The notes beneath the pieces are model-generated. The model was not told the origin of the DNA, did not search any database, and saw only the letters and a program-made list of their open reading frames with translations. A stretch of 64,000 bases of DNA from Excoecaria cochinchinensis (taxonomy: Eukaryota > Streptophyta > Magnoliopsida > Malpighiales > Euphorbiaceae). This document shows, one piece after another, positions 58,314 through 64,000 of this stretch (positions are counted from its first letter, which is position 1; the number at the start of each line of letters is the position of its first letter). A program made the translations under genes and the position numbers. The DNA is taken from positions 496,001 to 560,000 of the forward strand of contig CANTUQ010000159.1 in the NCBI GenBank assembly GCA_947683425.1, in the 5' to 3' direction.

Positions 58314-61300
58314 TTAGCCATGGAACCTTTTAAGTCTATCGACATTGACCGGGTCCTTGAACTCATTCCCATCGCTGTCTGCTAAAATTGCTGCTCCTTT
58401 TGTTAGCAACTTTTTCAAAATGAATGGACCTTCCCAGGTTGGTCTGAATTTGCCTCGTATGTCTGGAACTCCCGGCCTCATCATCTTAAAGACCAAGTCC
58501 CCCTCCTTCAACGGGTGCTTTCGTACTTTCTTGCCAAACGACCGAGCCAGCCTCTTTTGATAAACTTGGTTGTGGTAATAGGCTCGTAACCTGTTTTCAT
58601 CCAACAGATTTAGTTGTGACAAACGTTGTTGTGCCCATTCTGCTTCAGGAATCTCAGCTTCCATGACTACCCTCAATGATTTCAGCTCAATTTCAACCAG
58701 CAGGACTGCTTCAGTTCCATATACCAGAGAGAATGGCGTTGCCCCTGTAGAGGTCCTCACCGTCGTTCTGTATCCCCACAGGGCAAAGGGTAACTTCTCA
58801 GCCCAGTCCTTGTAAGTTTGGACTATCTTGGATAGGATCTTCTTTATATTCTTATTCGCGGCCTCTACTGCCCCATTCGCCTGCGGTCGGTAGGGAGAGG
58901 ATTTATGATGCTTGACACCATACTTCTCGAGAAGTTTTCCGGTTTCTCCCATGAACTGCACCCCATTGTCGGACACTATGTGATGAGGGAGGCCATACCT
59001 GCAGATCAAATTCCTCTCTATGAACTTGGCCATGTCCCTTGCGTCAATCTTCTTGAAGGATTCTGCCTCGACCCATTTGGTAAAATAGTCAATTGCGACT
59101 ATGATGTATCTGTGCCCATTGGACGCCGTGGGATGGATTTCGCCTATGATGTCTATTCCCCATGCTGCAAATGGCCATGGAGATGTTAAGTTATGTAACT
59201 CTGAAACTGGCACATGCCTCAAATTCGCGTACTGTTGGCATAACTGGCATTGCTTCACAAATTTTGAACAATCTGTATCCATTGTGAGCCAATAAAACCC
59301 TTGGCGCATGATCTTCTTTGCTAAGACTAAGCCATTCATGTGAGCTCCACAAACCCCGGCATGAACTTCTTCCATAACTCTTTTAGCTTCTTTCTCTGCC
59401 AGACATCTTAATTGGATACCATCAGCTTGCCTTTTGTATAAAGTGCCATTAACACTGATGAATTGAGTGGATAACTTCCTGATCATTTTTTGGTCCTTCT
59501 CAGTGGCTTCCTCTGGAAAGACTGATCTCTCTAAATAATTCTGAATGTCATAATACCATGGATTTCCATCAGTGGCCTCAATGTCCATTACCTGTTCTGC
59601 TTCAAAACCAGGTCTTGCCGAACTATATATCAGCATGGGTTTCATCGCAACTCCTGTTGGGTTGTCCCACATAGACACTAATGTTGCTAGAGCATCAGCT
59701 AACTGATTTTCGTCTCTGGGGATGAAGTGAAAAGTGCAAATCTCAAATTGGCTGCTCAACGCTCTCAAGTGCTTTACATAAGGCAACAGCCTTTCTTCCT
59801 TGACTGACCACTCCCTTCTGATCTGATGAATTACCAAGGAAGAATCTCCGAATACTTCTGCGGTCTTTGCCCCCAGAGCAAGTAATGCTTCCAATCCAAA
59901 GATGCAAGCTTCATATTCTGCTTCATTATTGGTAGCCTTATACCTCAACTTCTTAGCCAATGGTAGTCTTTCACCATCTGGGGTCGTAAGAATAACTCCT
60001 ACGCCTGCTCCCTTATTATTGACTGCTCCATCAAAAAATAATTGCCACCCTTGCACTGCTATGGCCGTGACATCTTCATCTGGGAAGTTGTATTCAAACT
60101 GATCTCCCTCAATAGGATGCTCGGCTAAGAACTCCGCTACGGCTCTTCCCTTAATGGTTTTCCTGGTTATGTACTCAATGTCAAATTCCTGCAACAGCAG
60201 TAACCATCTTCCCATCTTCCCTAGTAAAGAGGGTGCTTCTTGGAGGTATCTGAGCGGATTATGTTTGGCAACCGTTTGTACCTTGAAGGAATGAAAGTAG
60301 TGTCGCAACTTCTTAGAAGCCCAGATAACTGCTAAACAAATCTTTTCTACCTCTACATATTTGGCTTCGTAAGGCAGAAATTTCTTGCTAAGATAATAAA
60401 CGGCAAACTCTATACCAAAATCATCTTCCTGAGACATCATGGCACCCACTGAGTTATCTTCCACAGCTAGGTACAGGATTAGTGGTTTGGCATGGCGTGG
60501 TGGTCTTAACACCGGAGGATTTAGCAGATAGTCCTTAATGGTGTCAAAGGCCAGTTGACAGTCATTGTTCCATATCACCGGCTGATTCTTCCTAAGAAGC
60601 TTGAAAATAGGCTCACATACTGAAGCTAGCTTGGCAATAAATCGGCTGATGTACTGAAGCTTTCCTAGGAAACTTCTAACGTCCTTCTCCTTCTGGGGCA
60701 CTGGCATCTCTCTTATGGCTTTGACTTTATCGAGATCTACCTCGATTCCCCTTTGGCTTACCACATGGCCTAACAACTTTCCTGATGTAACTCTAAAAAT
60801 GCACTTCTTGGGATTGAGTCGCAGATCATACTTGCTAATCCTTTGAAAGAACTTTTCTAATGCCTCAAAGTGACCTTCCCTGGTAGCCGACTTAATCATC
60901 ATGTCATCGACGTACACCTCCACTTCTTTGTGGATTAAGTCATTGAGAACCTTGGTCGCCATCCTCTGATAGGTTGCTCCTGCATTCTTCAACCCAAAAG
61001 GCATAACCCGGTAGGCATATGTCCCCCACTCGGTGATAAAGGCTGTCTTGATCCGGTCCACTATCTTGTTAAGGATTTGATTGTACCCTGCGTACCCATC
61101 CACAAAGCTATACATCATACAAGCAGCAGCACTATCTACTAGCACATCAATATGAGGCAGTGGGAAATCATCTTTAGGGCAAGCTTTATTCAGGTCTCGA
61201 TAGTCGACGCATACTCGAACCTTACCGTCTTTCTTAGCTACAGGAACCACATTAGCTAACCATGTTGGGTATTGAACCTCTATCAGGAACTTAGCCTCAA

Positions 61301-63389
61301 TCTGCCTATGGATCTCCTCTTTCACTTTTTGTGCCCATTCTGGCCTAAGCCTCCGAAGCTTTTGCTTGACTGGTTTAAACTCTGGGTAAGTTGGGATGGC
61401 ATGTTCGGCAACATCTCGATCTATTCCCGGCATATCCTCATAGGTCCAGGCAAAGACTTTTTCATATTTTTTTAATATTCTCTCAAATTTTATTCTCTCT
61501 TCAGGAGTTATGTCTGATGCTAGCAAAATTTCCTTTGGATTTTCCAAAGTTCCGAGATTAAATGCAGTTGTGCCAGTTGAATTAATATCAAAAATGAATG
61601 CATCATGCTTATGATCATGCGAAATGAAATCATCAGAAACATCACACAAGTAAGCAAAGTTGTTCATCTCATTAACATAATCAGAAACATTAACATTGTC
61701 CTCAAAGAGTTCTGGTATAAAAAGAGAATCTAAATGACTATCAACTTCAGTCGACGCCGATGCTGCAGCTGACTGTACTTTGGCTTCTTGATTTGGTGAA
61801 ATCTTGAGATCTTCAATCTTTGGCTCTGGCTCCACTATCTTCTCCTTCCCCTTAAGTCTGGTGGCTAACAGCTTATCAGTGACAATCTCTTCGGGCTCAT
61901 CTCTGTCCCAGATGCTGCATTGGGTCATAATCTCCTCATCCCAAAAGTTCTCTACAGCTTTAACAACTCCGATCTCCCAATCAAAGACATCGTTGAAAAT
62001 TTCAAATCCAGGGATAATCTTCCCATCTACCCACTGCGGTTCTTCTTCTCCAGTGTAGGCACAAACCGATGATGATGGCATAAAGCTCTCCGAAATATGG
62101 GGAATCTTCCCTGACCCTTTCTTCTTACCATATTCTCCTTTGTAGCCCAAATCCTTTCGATCTTTCTGACCACGTGTAGTGATAGCATTCTGCAGCCCTT
62201 GTGACTCTTTTCCCAAACCAGCCCCTGGGAGGAAGTGCATCTTCTTCAGCATATTCACCACTTGAGGGCTACCTTCTAGGTTTTGCTCTTCTCCGATCAT
62301 CGATACATGAAAGCCACTGAATGGCTGATTAGAGATCTCCAAGGCAGACACTTGGTTCTCTCTTGCTGCTTTAATGGTCACTACTTCTCCTTCATGGGGT
62401 ATTTTAATTATCTGGTGTAAGGTAGATGGCACTCCCCCTAACTTGTGAAACCACGGTCTACCAAGTAGAGCTGAAAAGTTTGCTGGGATCGGCAGAACCA
62501 CAAAATCTGTTTCTGTCTCAATGGGCCCTGTCTTTACCAAAGCTTTGAAAATTCCCGATGCTTGCCTCCTAGAGTTGTCGTAGGCAGTGATGGTCAGGTC
62601 AGATTTGCTTAACATACTCTCATCCATCCCAAAGGCCTGAAGTGCCACCAAAGGGCAGACATTTATCGATGACCCGTCATCAACCATGACACAAGCGGTG
62701 TGTTTACCATTGATCTGTGCCTTGATGTACAAAGGTCGGTTGTGGTTGCGACCCTCTGTTGGTAGGTCTACATCAGAAAAAACCAACTTCTCCCCGGATC
62801 CCCCCTTTACAAGGTCTAAAAGCTCGGATGGAGAGATTGTAGTTGCTACGGCGGATACGCTCAATGCTTCGACTAACTTCTGTCGGTGCGAGGGGGACTG
62901 TCTCAAGAGGTCCCAAATAGATATCTGAGCCGTGGTCTTTTTCAGTTGCTTCACTATTGAATTTTCTTCCGGCTCTTTCTCTGCGATTGCTTGTGCTGGG
63001 TCCTGCTGCTTCTCAACTTCTGGAATGACCCTCCCACTTCTTGTTACTGCTTCTACTCTTTCTTCTTCCTCTGAATCCCACGGATCCGTAAACTCTCCAT
63101 TTTTCTCATCTTCGTCATCTCCACTCTCACTAGTGGACCAACAGTCTATCGCTGCCACGGAAACCCCTTTTTCATCCACTGCAGGGCGAGTAATAGCGAC
63201 ATACTCATTTCCATATAGATCTTGCATTACGTACCACTCTGGTAGGCTCGATCTAATCATAAAGACTGGAGGTGGCACTGTGTTATAACCAGACTTCTTC
63301 TTGCTTTCTCTCTGCTCAGGATCGGTGATCTGCTTGTTGTCAATTAGATCTTGGACCCGATGTCTTAGCGTTATACACTCATCCGTCAA
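58314..63389 (-). CDS. pol: B2 pol polyprotein: zinc finger, protease, G-patch, RT, two RNase H, integrase (1,691 codons open)
   Basis: This is one uninterrupted frame; the first Met at 63389 lies inside the gag finger and is not the natural start. Residues: retropepsin-like active site VDDGSSINV (D237-D238-G239); G-patch-like segment about 376-425 (MHFLPGAGLGKESQG from 384, ending LGYKG); RT about 665-850 with YVDD at 826-829; RNase H about 965-1090; a second RNase H about 1112-1238 (FFDGAVNNKGAG, NNEAEYEA, GDSSLVIHQI, ENQLADALA); integrase with CQLCQQ, then D1413, D1474 and E1509. All catalytic residues I can check are present. The dual RNase H marks the Tat lineage. It would act in cytoplasmic particles and then in the nucleus at integration. 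Confidence 0.93.
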   Translation of the reverse strand: MTDECITLRHRVQDLIDNKQITDPEQRESKKKSGYNTVPPPVFMIRSSLPEWYVMQDLYGNEYVAITRPAVDEKGVSVAAIDCWSTSESGDDEDEKNGEFTDPWDSEEEERVEAVTRSGRVIPEVEKQQDPAQAIAEKEPEENSIVKQLKKTTAQISIWDLLRQSPSHRQKLVEALSVSAVATTISPSELLDLVKGGSGEKLVFSDVDLPTEGRNHNRPLYIKAQINGKHTACVMVDDGSSINVCPLVALQAFGMDESMLSKSDLTITAYDNSRRQASGIFKALVKTGPIETETDFVVLPIPANFSALLGRPWFHKLGGVPSTLHQIIKIPHEGEVVTIKAARENQVSALEISNQPFSGFHVSMIGEEQNLEGSPQVVNMLKKMHFLPGAGLGKESQGLQNAITTRGQKDRKDLGYKGEYGKKKGSGKIPHISESFMPSSSVCAYTGEEEPQWVDGKIIPGFEIFNDVFDWEIGVVKAVENFWDEEIMTQCSIWDRDEPEEIVTDKLLATRLKGKEKIVEPEPKIEDLKISPNQEAKVQSAAASASTEVDSHLDSLFIPELFEDNVNVSDYVNEMNNFAYLCDVSDDFISHDHKHDAFIFDINSTGTTAFNLGTLENPKEILLASDITPEERIKFERILKKYEKVFAWTYEDMPGIDRDVAEHAIPTYPEFKPVKQKLRRLRPEWAQKVKEEIHRQIEAKFLIEVQYPTWLANVVPVAKKDGKVRVCVDYRDLNKACPKDDFPLPHIDVLVDSAAACMMYSFVDGYAGYNQILNKIVDRIKTAFITEWGTYAYRVMPFGLKNAGATYQRMATKVLNDLIHKEVEVYVDDMMIKSATREGHFEALEKFFQRISKYDLRLNPKKCIFRVTSGKLLGHVVSQRGIEVDLDKVKAIREMPVPQKEKDVRSFLGKLQYISRFIAKLASVCEPIFKLLRKNQPVIWNNDCQLAFDTIKDYLLNPPVLRPPRHAKPLILYLAVEDNSVGAMMSQEDDFGIEFAVYYLSKKFLPYEAKYVEVEKICLAVIWASKKLRHYFHSFKVQTVAKHNPLRYLQEAPSLLGKMGRWLLLLQEFDIEYITRKTIKGRAVAEFLAEHPIEGDQFEYNFPDEDVTAIAVQGWQLFFDGAVNNKGAGVGVILTTPDGERLPLAKKLRYKATNNEAEYEACIFGLEALLALGAKTAEVFGDSSLVIHQIRREWSVKEERLLPYVKHLRALSSQFEICTFHFIPRDENQLADALATLVSMWDNPTGVAMKPMLIYSSARPGFEAEQVMDIEATDGNPWYYDIQNYLERSVFPEEATEKDQKMIRKLSTQFISVNGTLYKRQADGIQLRCLAEKEAKRVMEEVHAGVCGAHMNGLVLAKKIMRQGFYWLTMDTDCSKFVKQCQLCQQYANLRHVPVSELHNLTSPWPFAAWGIDIIGEIHPTASNGHRYIIVAIDYFTKWVEAESFKKIDARDMAKFIERNLICRYGLPHHIVSDNGVQFMGETGKLLEKYGVKHHKSSPYRPQANGAVEAANKNIKKILSKIVQTYKDWAEKLPFALWGYRTTVRTSTGATPFSLVYGTEAVLLVEIELKSLRVVMEAEIPEAEWAQQRLSQLNLLDENRLRAYYHNQVYQKRLARSFGKKVRKHPLKEGDLVFKMMRPGVPDIRGKFRPTWEGPFILKKLLTKGAAILADSDGNEFKDPVNVDRLKRFHG

Positions 63390-63440
63390 ATGCCCGGTAT
63401 GTTGGTGGAATACGCAGTATTCATTCTCTTTGTGCCCTGG

Positions 63441-64000
63441 CTATCCTTGGGCTTTGGCCGGCTTAGGTGATAGGGGCCGCAGTTTTCCTTCTTTTATTAG
63501 CCTCTTCAGCACCCATGATAAAGGCTTACCCAAGTTGGAGAAATACCTCTGACTTACGCCGGTTGCAGACACCTCGGCAGTCTTCCCAACTCTGTTACCG
63601 CTGCTTGAACCTACTGGTTTGGCCGTCCCCTGATTGCTGTATCCCCTCCGGGCATAGGACTCACTATTTGCCCTCTTGGATAAATATTCTCCTTCCGCTT
63701 CTATGGCAATGTCCTTCAAAGACTCCCAATCCTTGAGTCCCTTCATTTTCAATCCATCTCTCAAGTAGGGGCTGGCATTTCGAATGAACATCCGGATCTG
63801 ATCAGAAGTGTCCGGTTTGCGTTTCATCTCCATAACCCGGTTTCTCCACCGAGTAAGGTACTCGTGGAAGGACTCCCCAGCCTTCTGCTGTAACAACTCG
63901 AGATCTTTCAAAGTGACCTCCATCCGGGTACTGCAATCGTACTGCTTAAGGAACTCTTCGGTCAACAAGTCCCAGTCCTCCTTGGATCTCCTGTCAAGCC
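63441..64000 (-). pseudogene. gag: B2 gag, C-terminal part, ending in a single premature TAG
   Basis: The frame enters from beyond the window and shows the capsid end (FLKQYDCSTRMEVTLKDLELLQQ, FHEYLTRWRNRVMEM) and a linker ending KPAKAQG. The stop at 63441-63443 is TAG where B1 has CAG (KTQGQPGHKENE). Downstream the same frame continues through CVFHQHTGHMTDEC into pol. Apart from this codon, gag and pol form one open frame within the window. Confidence 0.88.

Larger units (their letters stand above)
53998..64000 (-). mobile_element. Element B2: Tat/Ogre-related retrotransposon, nearly intact, 5' side cut by the window end
   Basis: It inserts after CCTGG (53993-53997) in I's integrase. Its 3' LTR, spacer with about 12 tandem units, and gag-pol are visible; leader and 5' LTR lie beyond 64000. 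It is closely similar to B1 along the coding region, with one visible premature stop. It may have been active recently. Confidence 0.95.

Overview
This window looks like repetitive intergenic DNA from a flowering-plant nuclear genome. I found no host gene. Almost every base belongs to long-terminal-repeat (LTR) retrotransposons of the Ty3/gypsy superfamily, nested inside one another. Two lineages are present. (1) Chromovirus elements, probably Tekay/Del-like: tRNA-iMet-type primer site, long 2.3-3.9 kb LTRs, chromodomain-type tail after integrase. (2) Tat/Ogre-related elements: different primer site, a second RNase H before integrase, and tandem repeats between pol and the 3' LTR. I cannot name the species.

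Layout, using letters for elements. A (+ strand chromovirus) is the left host. Its 5' LTR is cut by the window start (1-1634), its decayed gag-pol is 1741-5914 plus 8600-8694, and its 3' LTR is split into 8695-8699, 12601-13608, 34416-34422 and 40643-41842. Two minus-strand solo LTRs sit in its 3' end: S1 (5915-8599, duplication ACATG) and S2 (8700-12595, duplication TCTAA). C, a deleted Tat-like element, occupies 13609-16450 and 29982-34415. It is split by B1, a complete 13.5 kb Tat-like element (16451-29981, duplication CCTTG). D (34423-40637, duplication TACCG) is a short two-LTR element whose interior encodes only a gag fragment. Its right LTR ends in a palindromic cluster of tRNA-related SINE-like copies (39970-40637).

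Right of A lie minus-strand LTR pieces X (41843-42241), E (42242 to about 43135) and F1 (43157-44238 and 47942-49084). Solo LTR G (44239 to about 47880) sits inside F1 at a TA run. H (49085-50162) interrupts F1, and element I (50163 onward, 3' LTR plus integrase end) interrupts H. B2, a second and nearly intact copy of the B family, enters I at 53998 and runs off the right end.

The least expected signal is in the chromovirus LTRs. Although divergent, they share a splice-donor-like site 400-600 bp from the LTR 5' end, a palindrome TAGGCATGCCTA, up to three short stem-loops with compensatory changes, and a splice-acceptor-like GCAGG at the end of the last stem-loop. Together these suggest an intron inside the LTR. 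Between donor and acceptor each LTR carries a GC-rich patch dense in short inverted repeats. The patch sequence changes from family to family, and a similar patch occurs in the Tat-type LTRs. Most premature stops are CAG to TAG, as expected from deamination of methylated CHG cytosines.
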